This document shows positions 7,793-16,903 of a stretch of DNA of 64,000 nt, piece by piece. Position numbers and translations under genes: made by a program. This DNA is from JAAZBA01 sp964461815. GTDB lineage: Bacteria; Bacillota; Clostridia; Oscillospirales; QAMX01. Below the pieces are notes generated by a model. The model was not told the DNA's origin. It ran no database searches and saw only the letters and a list, made by a program, of their open reading frames with translations. Numbering within the stretch: the stretch's first letter is position 1; every line of letters begins with the position of its first letter. The DNA lies in the NCBI GenBank assembly GCA_964461815.1, contig CAYWVF010000008.1, positions 45,816 through 109,815 on the forward strand. The letters run 5' to 3'.

Positions 7793-8596
7793 TCACCAAA
7801 ATATTGCAGAGACGATGATCCCTGCTGTTAGTATGATGCTCACAGCGATAGCGCAGTAGTCCACACGCTGCATTTTGAGCACCTTAAGTCTTGTACGTCC
7901 AACACTTCCTCTATAGCAGCGGCATTCCATAGCTACTGCAAGCTCGTCTGCTCTGCGGAATGCGCTGATAAACAGTGGAACAAGTATAGGCACCAGAGCC
8001 TTTGCACGGTTGATAATATTGCCCGATTCGAAATCGGCTCCTCGTGCCTTCTGTGCGCTCATGATCTTATCTGTCTCCTCGATGAGCGTCGGGATAAATC
8101 GGAGTGCGATCGTCATCATCATTGCAAGCTCATGAACGGGGAATTTTACCTTCTTGAGAGGGTTGAGCAGATGCTCGATACCGTCGGTGAGCATGATGGG
8201 AGATGTGGTGTAGGTCAGGAGCACGAATGTGCCTGCAATGAGCATGGCGATACGAAGCGCCATGTATATTGCAGTCTCGACACCCTCATAGGAGATGCTG
8301 AATATCCAGAATTCTACGAGAGTGCGCCCTTCGATATAAAACATATTGAGAAGAGCAGTGAATATAATTATAAACAAAAGCGGCTTCATGCTTTTGAATA
8401 TAACCTTGATGCTGATCCTTGATACTGCGATAAGATAGATGAGCGCAGCAAGGCAGATACCGTAGCTTATAGGACCCTTTGCCACGAACAGCAATATGAT
8501 ATATGCAAGAGTGAGCGTTATCTTGACACGAGGGTCGAGCCGATGGACGATGCTGTCACCTGGGAAGTACTGACCGAGAGTGATATCCTTTATCAT
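7793..8596 (-). CDS. ecfT: ECF transporter transmembrane component EcfT
   Basis: Membrane scaffold of a group II energy-coupling-factor transporter, linking the two ATPases to exchangeable vitamin/metal S-components. It has 267 residues and five or six hydrophobic segments. Both coupling-helix Arg-Gly motifs are present: QKARGADFESG near 185 and MECRCYRG near 225. It overlaps the upstream ecfA2 by four bases (ATGA). The thiamine S-component ThiT at 61.7 kb is a likely client. Confidence 0.95.
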   Translation of the reverse strand: MIKDITLGQYFPGDSIVHRLDPRVKITLTLAYIILLFVAKGPISYGICLAALIYLIAVSRISIKVIFKSMKPLLFIIIFTALLNMFYIEGRTLVEFWIFSISYEGVETAIYMALRIAMLIAGTFVLLTYTTSPIMLTDGIEHLLNPLKKVKFPVHELAMMMTIALRFIPTLIEETDKIMSAQKARGADFESGNIINRAKALVPILVPLFISAFRRADELAVAMECRCYRGSVGRTRLKVLKMQRVDYCAIAVSIILTAGIIVSAIFW

Positions 8597-9465
8597 TTGG
8601 ACTGTCCTCCCTTCGAGATGAGCTCATCCACTATTTTTTTTGCATATTTTACGGTATATACCGATGTCGGGATATTGATACCGTACTTTTCCGATAGCTC
8701 CATGAATACCTTCGTTATCTGAGGCACTGCAAGACCGATGCTGTCGAGAAGCTCAGCCTCGAGGAATACGTTCTCGGGAGTATCGTTGAGCACTATCTTC
8801 GAGTCGTTCAGCACGATGAGACGTTCAACGGTACGTGCGATATCCTCCATGCTGTGAGTTACGAAAAGTATCGTAGTACCACGCTCACGATGGTATGTCT
8901 TGATAAGCTTGAGTATACGCTCACGACCGTGCGGATCGAGACCCGATGTAGGCTCGTCCAGTATGAGCACCTCGGGACGCATCGCAAGCACACCTGCGAT
9001 AGCTACACGCCGCTTCTGACCGCCCGAAAGCTCGAACGGAGACTTGTCGAGCTGCTCGTCACGTATGCCTGTAAACCTTGCGGCCTCACGTACACGTGAG
9101 TCTACCTCCTCGTCGGAAAGCCCCATGTTCTTCGGACCGAAGGCGATATCCTTATATACCGTCTCCTCAAAGAGCTGATGCTCGGGGTACTGAAATACAA
9201 GTCCGACCTTGAAGCGCACGTCACGCAGCTTGTAGCCCTTTTCGTGGATGCTCTGTCCGCGGAAGTATACCTCGCCGGAGGAAGGCTTGATGAGTCCGTT
9301 CAGCATTTGAACGAGTGTGGATTTGCCCGAGCCTGTATGACCGATCAGGCCGATAAAATCGCCCTCCTCGATCTTAAAGGATATGTTATCGAGCGCCGTA
9401 TGCTCAAACGGAGTTCCGACGCCGTATGTATATGTAAGATTTTTTGTTTCTATTATGGTTCCCAT
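8593..9465 (-). CDS. ecfA2: ECF transporter ATPase EcfA2
   Basis: ABC-type ATPase of the ECF module, 290 residues. Walker A GHTGSGKST near residue 43, Q-loop VFQYPEHQLFEETV, signature LSGGQKRRVAI, Walker B LILDEPTSGLDP and the switch His (FVTHSMEDI) are all present. The second ATPase position in the A1-A2-T order and the long C-terminal extension (about 235-290) fit EcfA2. ATG start at 9465; only a weak SD is visible. Confidence 0.95.
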   Translation of the reverse strand: MGTIIETKNLTYTYGVGTPFEHTALDNISFKIEEGDFIGLIGHTGSGKSTLVQMLNGLIKPSSGEVYFRGQSIHEKGYKLRDVRFKVGLVFQYPEHQLFEETVYKDIAFGPKNMGLSDEEVDSRVREAARFTGIRDEQLDKSPFELSGGQKRRVAIAGVLAMRPEVLILDEPTSGLDPHGRERILKLIKTYHRERGTTILFVTHSMEDIARTVERLIVLNDSKIVLNDTPENVFLEAELLDSIGLAVPQITKVFMELSEKYGINIPTSVYTVKYAKKIVDELISKGGQSK

Positions 9466-9490
9466 TTTGATAGATCCGTTCTGTGTAGAT

Positions 9491-10351
9491 TTAGAGAGAG
9501 GATTGAGCCTTTATGATATACTTAGCCAGAGCCTGAGCACATTCGCTGACTGTGAGGAGTCCCTCGGGCAGATCAGCTCCGTCGGCTCTGAGCAGCTGGA
9601 GAAGCTCCACGGGCTGAGGTACTGCAAGCCCTGCATCGTACAGCTCATCCGGACGCCAGAATACCTCACGCGGAGTACCATCCATAATGACCTTGCCCTC
9701 GCTCATCACTATAACTCTGTCAGCCTCGGCAGCTTCATTCATGTGATGTGTTATGAGCACGACCGTTATGCCGAGCTCACGGTTCAGCATACGTATTGCT
9801 TTCATGACCTCACGTCTGCCAACAGGGTCGAGCATCGCCGTAGGCTCGTCCAGTACGATGCACTCCGGCCGCATGGCTATGATACCGCCGATGGCAACAC
9901 GCTGCTTTTGACCGCCTGAGAGCTTGTACGTGGCGTGAAGCTTGTATTTTGTCATGCCTACTGCTTCGAGCGCATCATCGACACGCTTTCTTATCTCCTC
10001 ACGAGGCACGCCGAGGTTTTCGGGAGCAAATGCCACGTCCTCCTCGACTACTGTCGCAACTATCTGGTTGTCGGGATTCTGGAATACCATGCCGACGCAT
10101 TGACGGATGTCGTATAGCAGCTCGTCATTTGCGGTATCCATGCCCTTTATCGTCATTTTACCCTCGGTAGGAACGAGGATGGCGTTCAAATGCTTCGCAA
10201 AGGTGGATTTACCTGAGCCGTTGTGCCCCAGTACAGCTACAAACTCGCCCTTTGAGATCGTTATGTCAAGCCCATTGAGCGCAGTGTGTGACTGCCCCTC
10301 CGCATTCTTATATTCAAATTTGATATTATCGGATATTATAAAGTCTTTCAA
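9491..10351 (-). CDS. ecfA1: ECF transporter ATPase EcfA1
   Basis: ABC-type ATPase, 286 residues, first of the paired ECF ATPases. Walker A GHNGSGKST, Q-loop VFQNPDNQIVATVVEEDVAF (typical of EcfA1), signature LSGGQKQRVA, Walker B CIVLDEPTAMLDP and VLITHHM are complete. The frame begins with TTG at 10351 (encoding MKDFIISDN) and no strong SD is visible, so initiation may be weak or coupled to the methyltransferase gene 27 bases upstream. Confidence 0.95.
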   Translation of the reverse strand: MKDFIISDNIKFEYKNAEGQSHTALNGLDITISKGEFVAVLGHNGSGKSTFAKHLNAILVPTEGKMTIKGMDTANDELLYDIRQCVGMVFQNPDNQIVATVVEEDVAFAPENLGVPREEIRKRVDDALEAVGMTKYKLHATYKLSGGQKQRVAIGGIIAMRPECIVLDEPTAMLDPVGRREVMKAIRMLNRELGITVVLITHHMNEAAEADRVIVMSEGKVIMDGTPREVFWRPDELYDAGLAVPQPVELLQLLRADGADLPEGLLTVSECAQALAKYIIKAQSSL

Positions 10352-10378
10352 TGTAATTCACGTCCAAAAAACAGTATG

Positions 10379-11251
10379 TTAAAAACTCAAACGTGCCGTA
10401 GCGCCACAGGGGAGTGCCATTCCGGTAGAGGATACGGGAAGCGCAAGCTCCGCACATTCGCACTTACCTCCGCCGAATCGCTTACCTGCGGTGAGTCCGA
10501 GTATGTAGCCCGAAACGGAGGGTGCAAGCCCCGTGGAATAGGAGCTTATCATTATGAAGTCGGGATCGTCCGACATTACCTGGGTACAAAGTGCTACGAA
10601 ATCGTACAGATTATCCTCGATCTTCCATATCTCACCGGATGGACCTCGACCGTAGGACGGAGGATCCATGATAATGGCATCGTAGCGTCTGCCACGGCGT
10701 ATCTCACGCTCGATAAACTTGGCGCAGTCATCGACTATCCAGCGTATCGGTGCATTTTCAAGCCCGGAAAGCCTTGCGTTTTCCTTTGCCCATGCGACCA
10801 TGCCCTTTGCCGCATCGACATGACATACCTCGGCACCTGCCGCAGCAGCCGAGATGGATGCAGCACCTGTGTATGCAAACAGATTCAGGACACGTGCCGG
10901 CTTGCCTGCCTTTATACGTGCCTTGATGCGCTCCGCTGCAAAATCCCAGTTCGAAGCCTGCTCCGGGAAAAGGCCGGTATGCTTGAACGTCATCGGCTTT
11001 AGGTTAAATGACAGGTCTCTGTAGCTTATCTTCCACGAATCGGGGAGCCGTCTGTTTTCCCAGTGACCGCCGCCGGAGGATGAGCGGATATATCTCGCAT
11101 CGGCTTTGCGCCAACGGGGATCAGTCCTGCCGCTGCTCCATACAGCCTGCGGATCGGGACGGATAAGTATATATTTGCCCCAACGCTCCAGACGTTCGCC
11201 CTCGGAGCAGTCGAGTACTTCAAAATCGTTCCATTTATCGGATAAAAACAT
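10379..11251 (-). CDS. Class I SAM-dependent methyltransferase (RlmI/RlmK-C-like)
   Basis: A 290-residue Rossmann methyltransferase. The SAM-binding motif VLNLFAYTGAASISAAAAG (about 140-158), an acidic motif II (VCHVDAAKGMVAWA) and a catalytic-type motif IV DPPSYGRG are present. This pattern fits the C-terminal domain of rRNA cytosine-5 methyltransferases such as RlmI, but the PUA domain is absent, so the substrate is uncertain (rRNA most likely). It is the first gene of the operon read from the promoter at 11283-11311. Confidence 0.88.
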   Translation of the reverse strand: MFLSDKWNDFEVLDCSEGERLERWGKYILIRPDPQAVWSSGRTDPRWRKADARYIRSSSGGGHWENRRLPDSWKISYRDLSFNLKPMTFKHTGLFPEQASNWDFAAERIKARIKAGKPARVLNLFAYTGAASISAAAAGAEVCHVDAAKGMVAWAKENARLSGLENAPIRWIVDDCAKFIEREIRRGRRYDAIIMDPPSYGRGPSGEIWKIEDNLYDFVALCTQVMSDDPDFIMISSYSTGLAPSVSGYILGLTAGKRFGGGKCECAELALPVSSTGMALPCGATARLSF

Positions 11252-11282
11252 GTTTGACCTCTTTATTATAACTATTCATTTT

Positions 11283-11311
11283 ATTTTATCACTAATATTT
11301 CCGCAAGTCAA
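11283..11311 (-). promoter_or_regulatory. Promoter of methyltransferase-ecf-truA operon
   Basis: Minus strand TTGACT (11311-11306), 17-base spacer ending TGA, TAAAAT (11288-11283). An AAAGAGGT SD precedes the ATG at 11251. Confidence 0.7.
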
Positions 11312-11376
11312 TTGTTATTGAGTATCTTTTTAATGAACTAAATGACAGATTATCATATAAATTAACAATTTGTTAC

Positions 11377-11405
11377 TTGACCGTACATATTTACTGTTGT
11401 AAAAT
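11377..11405 (+). promoter_or_regulatory. Promoter of the cyclophilin lipoprotein gene
   Basis: TTGACC (11377-11382), 17 bases, TAAAAT (11400-11405), followed by GGAGGA before the ATG at 11441. Without a TG extension, unlike most promoters here. Confidence 0.7.
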
Positions 11406-11440
11406 GTATAAAGATATAAAAATTTCGGAGGAAAATCAAA

Positions 11441-12040
11441 ATGAGACCCTACAAGAGACTATCGGTCATTCTGGCTTTCGTGCTCCTGATATGCACTGTC
11501 TTATCGGGCTGCGGAAAAAGCGCAAAGGTGATCACATCGGCCGATGAGCTGCCCATCGACTACAACACTTCCGCTACGATCAATTTCGAGATCGTAATGG
11601 AGGACGGAAATGTTATCGAGGGTGAGCTTTATCCGAAGGCTGCACCGATAACCGTTCGCAACTTCGTAACACTTGCGGAGAGCGGCTACTACGACGGAAA
11701 ATGCTTTACACGTACAGTAGACGATGTACTGATCCAGACCGAATCAGACCCCGACCCGGATTACTTTATCCGTGCCGAGGTAAAGAGCAACGGCTGGAAC
11801 AATACACAGAGCCATGTTCGCGGCACGATCTCGATGGCGAGAAGAAGCGAATACGATACGGCGTACAGCTCATTCTTCATCCTGCTCGACGACAGAAAGA
11901 ATTACGACGGTGAATATGCCGCATTCGGTAAGGTAACCTCGGGACTTAAGTATGCTACAGAGTATTCACATGCCGAGGGCGAGGGTGAATACACAACAGA
12001 GGAAATAAAGATAAAGACTATAAATATCTATCAAAAGTAA
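11441..12040 (+). CDS. Cyclophilin-type peptidyl-prolyl isomerase, lipoprotein
   Basis: Catalyses Xaa-Pro isomerisation, here probably on the outer face of the membrane as a folding helper. A type II signal peptide ends in the lipobox LSGC (Cys about residue 24). The cyclophilin domain follows, with AAPITVRNFVTLAESGYYDG, GTISMARR and SSFFILLDD; the last resembles the active-site SQFFI/QFFI region. At 199 residues it is a single-domain protein. Its 3' end overlaps the convergent cobC-like gene by 23 bases. Confidence 0.93.
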   Translation: MRPYKRLSVILAFVLLICTVLSGCGKSAKVITSADELPIDYNTSATINFEIVMEDGNVIEGELYPKAAPITVRNFVTLAESGYYDGKCFTRTVDDVLIQTESDPDPDYFIRAEVKSNGWNNTQSHVRGTISMARRSEYDTAYSSFFILLDDRKNYDGEYAAFGKVTSGLKYATEYSHAEGEGEYTTEEIKIKTINIYQK

Positions 12041-12575
12041 GTGTATATCGAGATGCTTTAACAGCGAAGCCGCCACCATAAGGCGGCTTCCATTCGTAAT
12101 ACGGCTTTTTCTCGGTGCAGTAAAGCTCCATGAGCGCACCGATAACTCCGCCGTGAAGTATGAATGCAGCCGAGCCGCAGTCGAGCTGCGACAGCTCATG
12201 TAAAAAGGCATCCGATACACGGCGAAAGAACGTGTTTTTGGATTCACCGCCGGGGCATATAAAGTCGCCGGAGACATCGGTGATCCAATCGATATAAGCC
12301 TTATCGAATTTAAGCTCCTCATATGAGTGCAGCTCAAATCGTCCGAAATCCATTTCACGGAGCTCGGACGATATTTTTATATTTCGATGTGGGAATAATA
12401 TTTGTGCTGTTTCGATACAGCGCAGCAGCGGACTTGATATGACGATATCGGGCGAAAGAGACGATGGAGTCAATGCACCTCGCCCTTTTTCCGACAGCGG
12501 TACATCACTTGAGCCGCAGTAGAGGTGAGCTTCTCCGGCTTCGGTGGAGCCGTGGCGTATAAGATATATTTTCAT
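12018..12575 (-). CDS. Histidine phosphatase, probable alpha-ribazole phosphatase (CobC-like)
   Basis: 185-residue phosphoglycerate-mutase-like phosphatase beginning MKIYLIRHGSTEAGE with the RHG catalytic signature, the EMDFGRFE motif typical of CobC and the second His in FILHGGV. CobC removes the phosphate from alpha-ribazole phosphate in the late cobalamin pathway. The neighbour 17 bases upstream is cobS, which supports this over a generic phosphatase. Upstream in-frame codons give no conserved sequence; the ATG at 12575 has GAGG eight bases before it. Confidence 0.85.
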   Translation of the reverse strand: MKIYLIRHGSTEAGEAHLYCGSSDVPLSEKGRGALTPSSLSPDIVISSPLLRCIETAQILFPHRNIKISSELREMDFGRFELHSYEELKFDKAYIDWITDVSGDFICPGGESKNTFFRRVSDAFLHELSQLDCGSAAFILHGGVIGALMELYCTEKKPYYEWKPPYGGGFAVKASRYTLTFDRYL

Positions 12576-12592
12576 TTGAGCTGACCTCGAAT

Positions 12593-13330
12593 TTATATGA
12601 TCGAGCCTGCAAGCATTGCTGCCTCGGTGATGCATACGAGGAAGCCTGTCACGTCACCGTTGATACCGCCGAGTGAACGGTATGCACTCATAAGTGCGAC
12701 GGCGTATGATAATGCGGCAAGAATAAGTGCATAGACTGAGCCTGTACAGACTGCGATGACTATGCCGATAACGAGAGAGAGCGAAAGGATGATGATATGC
12801 TTCGGTCTTTTGTTTTTTGTAAAATATGCACCGAGCGAGCTGCCCTGCAAGGGCTTCAGTGTGAGCAGCGCAAGACCTGCCGCACTGCGTGATATTATGG
12901 GTGAGGCGAGAAAAAGCAACGGTGAGACGGACTGCGAAGCAGCACCGTAGGTGCAGAAAAGCAGCACGGAGGACAGCATTACGAGCATAATGACTGCAAA
13001 TGAGCCGCAATGAGCATCCTTTAGTATTTTCAGTCTGCCGTCTCTGTCACGATGCGAGAGCACGGCATCGGAAACGTCCATAAATCCGTCAAGATGAAGA
13101 AAGCCCGACAATATGTGAGGTAAAAATGCGAGTATCAATGCTGTGAGGATCAGAGCTGTGTCAAGGCGGTACAGCAGAGCGCAGACCGCCGCACATATCG
13201 CACCGATAATCAGACCCACGACACCGAACAGTGACAGAGCGGCCGCACCTCCGTGCTCATCCCACTCTATCTGCGGCATGGGGATTGCCGTAAACATCGA
13301 TAAAGCTGTTATCAATGATCTCATTCGCAT
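12593..13330 (-). CDS. cobS: Adenosylcobinamide-GDP ribazoletransferase (cobalamin synthase)
   Basis: Integral membrane enzyme joining adenosylcobinamide-GDP with alpha-ribazole (phosphate), the last assembly step of cobalamin. The 245-residue protein has the CobS pattern: ALSMFTAIPMPQ at the N-terminus, HLDGFMDVSDAVLSHRDRDG around residues 77-96 with the Asp-rich metal site, and LKDAHCGSFAV. Six or seven hydrophobic segments follow. It overlaps the upstream oxidoreductase by ten bases. With the cobC-like gene here and cobU at 62.3 kb, this suggests nucleotide-loop assembly or salvage. Confidence 0.95.
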   Translation of the reverse strand: MRMRSLITALSMFTAIPMPQIEWDEHGGAAALSLFGVVGLIIGAICAAVCALLYRLDTALILTALILAFLPHILSGFLHLDGFMDVSDAVLSHRDRDGRLKILKDAHCGSFAVIMLVMLSSVLLFCTYGAASQSVSPLLFLASPIISRSAAGLALLTLKPLQGSSLGAYFTKNKRPKHIIILSLSLVIGIVIAVCTGSVYALILAALSYAVALMSAYRSLGGINGDVTGFLVCITEAAMLAGSII

Positions 13331-14412
13331 TTGTAACCGATAGATTCATCGAAGTCACTCTGAGACATATCACGGCACACTTCAAGCAGTCTCATAAGCT
13401 CGACTGTATCCTCGAGCGGAACGATCGGAGCCTTGTCCAGTGCGTAGTAATCGTAGCAGTGATCGTAGAAGTTCGTTTCATGCTCCGGCAGTATAGGATA
13501 TTCCCTGAGCTTCCAGGGAATCGGATCCTCCTGAGAGTATTTTCTGCCTGCTGCCGCAAGACTGTCTGACAGCTCCAGCTTTTTAAGGTCGGCAGGATCG
13601 ACGTACTTTACCTCAAATACAGTTGAGCCGTCCTCCTTAGTACGCATTACGACAGCACCGTTTTTACCGCATACGGTGAACGGCTCAAGGCTCTGAGAGG
13701 TACACTCATTGATGTCGATGTCAACTGTGATATGCTTATCTGTCTGAGCGAGTATCTTTACCACATCCTCTGCATCACCGAGGCTGAGTATCTTCTGACG
13801 GATGCAGTTTACATTCTTGACGCTTGCACTTCTGCCGTTCGAGCCGAGTATGTATAATGCCTGATCTAAATAGTGAGCACCGTAGTTATTGAGCATACCG
13901 CCGCCGAACCTACGCAGTGACTGCCAGTCACATCTGCGTGTGTAGGAGCAGTTGGCACGCTTGTACATGAATATCTCACCGAGAATGCCGGAGCTTATTA
14001 TCTGACGAAGAACGTTCGTTTCGGGTCTTACACGGTGAGGCTGGAAGATCATGAGCTTTCTGCCTGTACGGTTTTTAGCCTCGACGATTTTTTCTACCTC
14101 CTCGAGATTTTTTGCCATCGGCTTATCGAGGAATACATCGCAGTCTGCCTCCATAGCTTCTATGGTCTGCTCCATATGAAGATGCGTAGGTGATGCGATG
14201 ACTACAAGATCGGGGTGCTCCGAGGCGAGCATCTCTGTCAGTGAGGTGTAGCCCGTTACGCCGAACTTATCCTTTGCTTCCTGAAGTCTCTCCGTGCTGA
14301 CATCTACGACAGCACAGGGGATGAAGCCGTCATGCGATGCGGCACTCGGAAGATGCAGCTGAAAGCCTATCCTGCCCAGACCTACGATAGCGGTTCTTAA
14401 TTTTTTATCCAT
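13321..14412 (-). CDS. Gfo/Idh/MocA family oxidoreductase
   Basis: NAD(P)-dependent sugar or cyclitol dehydrogenase family, 363 residues. The N-terminal Rossmann motif is VGLGRIGFQLHLPSA (about 10-24); the family EKP motif appears as DKPMAKNLEE near residue 95. A conserved NNYGAHYLDQALYILG helix (about 165-180) carries the catalytic His region. The substrate cannot be deduced: its operon neighbours (rluD-type gene and cobS) do not suggest a pathway. Confidence 0.88.
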   Translation of the reverse strand: MDKKLRTAIVGLGRIGFQLHLPSAASHDGFIPCAVVDVSTERLQEAKDKFGVTGYTSLTEMLASEHPDLVVIASPTHLHMEQTIEAMEADCDVFLDKPMAKNLEEVEKIVEAKNRTGRKLMIFQPHRVRPETNVLRQIISSGILGEIFMYKRANCSYTRRCDWQSLRRFGGGMLNNYGAHYLDQALYILGSNGRSASVKNVNCIRQKILSLGDAEDVVKILAQTDKHITVDIDINECTSQSLEPFTVCGKNGAVVMRTKEDGSTVFEVKYVDPADLKKLELSDSLAAAGRKYSQEDPIPWKLREYPILPEHETNFYDHCYDYYALDKAPIVPLEDTVELMRLLEVCRDMSQSDFDESIGYKCE

Positions 14413-14437
14413 AATATACTCTTCTTTCTGTATTGTT

Positions 14438-15355
14438 TTACAGTAATGAACGCAAATGCGTCAATATTCTTTCAAATTCCTCGGGCATGGGAGCTTCAAA
14501 GGTAGCTCTGCGCTCCTCACCGGGATATATGAACGACAGCTTACCGGCATGTAGGAACTGCCCTCCGATCTTGAACTCATCTCTGCCGCCGTAAACACTG
14601 TCGCCTGCGACAGGATGCCCCAGATATGCCATGTGTACCCTTATCTGATGAGTCCTGCCTGTTTCAAGACGACATTCGGTAAGAGTGTAGCCGGGGTACT
14701 CCTCCAGAACTCTGTAATGTGTTACGGCATGACGTGAGTTTTTGTCGGTAACAGCCATTTTCTTACGGTCTGCGGTGCTTCTTCCGATCGGAGCATCAAC
14801 AGTACCCGACTCCGAGCGTAAATGACCGCATATCAATGCAAAATATACTCTATACATTGAGTGGTCGGCAAGCTGGATCGCAAGCTCACGGTGTGCGAAG
14901 TCGTTTTTCGCTACCGCAAGCAGACCCGAGGTGTCCTTGTCTATACGATGAACGATACCCGGCCGCAGCTCACCGTTGATGCCGGACAGACTTTCGCCGC
15001 AGTGGTACAGCAGTGCATTGACAAGAGTGCCGTCGGGATTACCGGGAGCGGGATGCACTACCATTCCGCGAGGCTTGTTTACAACTACGATATTATTATC
15101 CTCATATACTATATCAAGAGGTATGTCCTGAGGTACGATCTCCGTTTCCTCCGGCTCCGGGATGTCTATGATATATATGTCTCCCACACACGTGCGCCGA
15201 TTTTTCTTTATCGGCACACCGTTTAGCGTGACAAGACCGTTCTCTATGAGCTGCTGTGCAGCGGAGCGTGAAATACCATCGATCCCACGTGCAATAAATG
15301 TGTCTATTCGCTCACCCTCGTCGTGAGGCTCAGCCCTCAGTACTGTTATCGCCAT
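14438..15355 (-). CDS. RluD-family 23S rRNA pseudouridine synthase
   Basis: 305-residue pseudouridine synthase with an N-terminal S4 domain (about 15-75, SRSAAQQLIENGLVTLNG) and the RluA/C/D catalytic motif HRIDKDTSGLLAVAKN, whose Asp attacks the uridine. The TGRTHQIRVH motif near 230 is also present. In Gram-positives this YlyB-like gene commonly follows lspA, as here (26-base overlap). The target uridines are inferred by family (RluD, helix 69) and not proven. Confidence 0.93.
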   Translation of the reverse strand: MAITVLRAEPHDEGERIDTFIARGIDGISRSAAQQLIENGLVTLNGVPIKKNRRTCVGDIYIIDIPEPEETEIVPQDIPLDIVYEDNNIVVVNKPRGMVVHPAPGNPDGTLVNALLYHCGESLSGINGELRPGIVHRIDKDTSGLLAVAKNDFAHRELAIQLADHSMYRVYFALICGHLRSESGTVDAPIGRSTADRKKMAVTDKNSRHAVTHYRVLEEYPGYTLTECRLETGRTHQIRVHMAYLGHPVAGDSVYGGRDEFKIGGQFLHAGKLSFIYPGEERRATFEAPMPEEFERILTHLRSLL

Positions 15356-15833
15356 TCTTAAGCTGTTCCTTTCTGCACATGATTATAACGTAGAGTACGA
15401 ACAGTCCGCCTCCGACACATACAAATACATCGGCTACGTTGAATATGGCGAAATTTATAAGACGAAAATCAAACAGATCGACTACGAAGCCGTAGCGTAT
15501 CCTGTCGATGAGGTTTCCTATTGCACCTGCGATAACGAAATACGCTCCCCAACGTCCGAGCGCAGTTTCAAAATAGTTCTTAAACAGCATCACGATTATT
15601 GCGGCGATAGCGGCAACACTGATTATCACGAGCGGCCAACGCTGTCCGCTGAACAGACTGAATGCCATGCCTGTGTTTTCGGCATAGGTCAGGTGGAATA
15701 CATTTTCGATTATCGGGACAGTGCCCACATAGTACAGCTTCTCGGTCGTCCAGTATTTCACAAGCTGATCGAGCGCAACGGAAGCGGCTATAAATAATAT
15801 CGGAAGCAATACAGATAATTTTTTATTTTTCAT
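15330..15833 (-). CDS. lspA: Lipoprotein signal peptidase (signal peptidase II)
   Basis: Aspartyl protease that cleaves prolipoprotein signal peptides before the lipidated Cys. 167 residues, four transmembrane helices. The catalytic Asp residues are in GAIGNLIDRIRYGFVVDLFDF-type context (split: GNLIDRIRYG and VVDLFDF) and FAIFNVADVFVCVG. It shares a TGATG junction with the preceding glycosidase-like gene and overlaps the rluD-type gene. Confidence 0.97.
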   Translation of the reverse strand: MKNKKLSVLLPILFIAASVALDQLVKYWTTEKLYYVGTVPIIENVFHLTYAENTGMAFSLFSGQRWPLVIISVAAIAAIIVMLFKNYFETALGRWGAYFVIAGAIGNLIDRIRYGFVVDLFDFRLINFAIFNVADVFVCVGGGLFVLYVIIMCRKEQLKNGDNSTEG

Positions 15834-16831
15834 CAGTCAAGAATCTCATACTTGTCCATAGCTGCCTTCATATTTTCGATGCAGTGGATATGATTGTCAA
15901 GCTTTTCCTTCGTCGTCGGCTCCCACAGAGTCTGCATAAAGCCGATGAGGTTATCATCCGATATGACCTTATTTGAGAATCGGATGAGATTTTCAAAGTT
16001 GTATTCGTTATTCCAGGTGCTGCCTGCCGGGAGCTGCTTCAGACCTGCCTTGTCGAAGCGTGCGAACAGATCGACAAATTTATTGTGGTGCTCCAGTCGT
16101 GCCTCCGTCAGCTCCTCAGCCTTGACAGGCTCTGTAAAGTGAGCGTCCACGTCCTGCCAGTAATTCCAATAATACCAGTTGTTCTGTATGATATCGTGGT
16201 CGATCCTTTCCTCGAAGTCTGGGTAGTAGCGACCCATGTCCGACCACATTATAGGTGTGGCACCCTCTGCCTTAACAGCGTCAACAAGGAATTTGAGATC
16301 ATGCCACCAGAGGTCATGCTGACGTATCACAACGTACTGATATTCCAGCTGGCAGTCGAGATCCTCCTCGTCCATACCGATATGGAAGTACTGAGGATGA
16401 TCGAATATCTCACATACCTCCTTTATGAGGTCGGCACAGAGAGTGTAATACTGAGGTGTGGAGACCATACGGCAGTATATTCCCATCCATTCGTCATGTG
16501 TTGTGGCGAAATTGAGCTTTGGTATCGGTGTGATCCCACGCTCACGCAGCTTCTTGAGCTCAGCTTTGAGGAAATCTACGCTCCATGCACCCTCTACCGC
16601 TATTTCGGGATGGCTCTCGTACTTTATGCCCTCACCGAGGTCGAGCACGACAGTGTTCACTCCGGCTTCACAGAGCTTGTCTATGATAGTGTTGTACGTG
16701 TCCATGTCAAAGCGGAGAGTGCGAGATGAGGTGGAGAAGCAACGAGGATCGGTATTTCCTTCCTCTGCCCACATGTTATATCCTATATGGAGCAGATAGC
16801 TCCAGCATAAGTCTTTCTTCGATTTTGCCAT
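15833..16831 (-). CDS. GH20-like TIM-barrel glycoside hydrolase, cytoplasmic
   Basis: 332-residue protein without signal peptide. The central motif HIGMDEED (about residue 165) resembles the catalytic Asp-Glu pair HxGxDE of family 20 hexosaminidases. The ERGITPIPKLNFATTHDEWM and MWSDMGRYYP stretches fit a (beta/alpha)8 barrel rich in aromatic residues. It is shorter than classical GH20 enzymes and lacks their N-terminal domain. It starts at ATG 16831 after GGAGG and heads the lspA-rluD operon, a neighbour pairing that is not explained by function. Substrate unknown, possibly an amino-sugar glycoside. Confidence 0.65.
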   Translation of the reverse strand: MAKSKKDLCWSYLLHIGYNMWAEEGNTDPRCFSTSSRTLRFDMDTYNTIIDKLCEAGVNTVVLDLGEGIKYESHPEIAVEGAWSVDFLKAELKKLRERGITPIPKLNFATTHDEWMGIYCRMVSTPQYYTLCADLIKEVCEIFDHPQYFHIGMDEEDLDCQLEYQYVVIRQHDLWWHDLKFLVDAVKAEGATPIMWSDMGRYYPDFEERIDHDIIQNNWYYWNYWQDVDAHFTEPVKAEELTEARLEHHNKFVDLFARFDKAGLKQLPAGSTWNNEYNFENLIRFSNKVISDDNLIGFMQTLWEPTTKEKLDNHIHCIENMKAAMDKYEILD

Positions 16832-16874
16832 AAAAATGTATTCCTCCGTAAGATAAATAATATTTTACAAAGAG

Positions 16875-16903
16875 AGTATAACATCACGGAAAGAGACTGT
16901 CAA
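16875..16903 (-). promoter_or_regulatory. Promoter of GH20-like-lspA-rluD operon
   Basis: Perfect -35 TTGACA (16903-16898, minus strand), 17-base spacer ending TGT, TATACT (16880-16875): extended -10 type. Likely drives the run down to the cobC-like gene. Confidence 0.78.
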
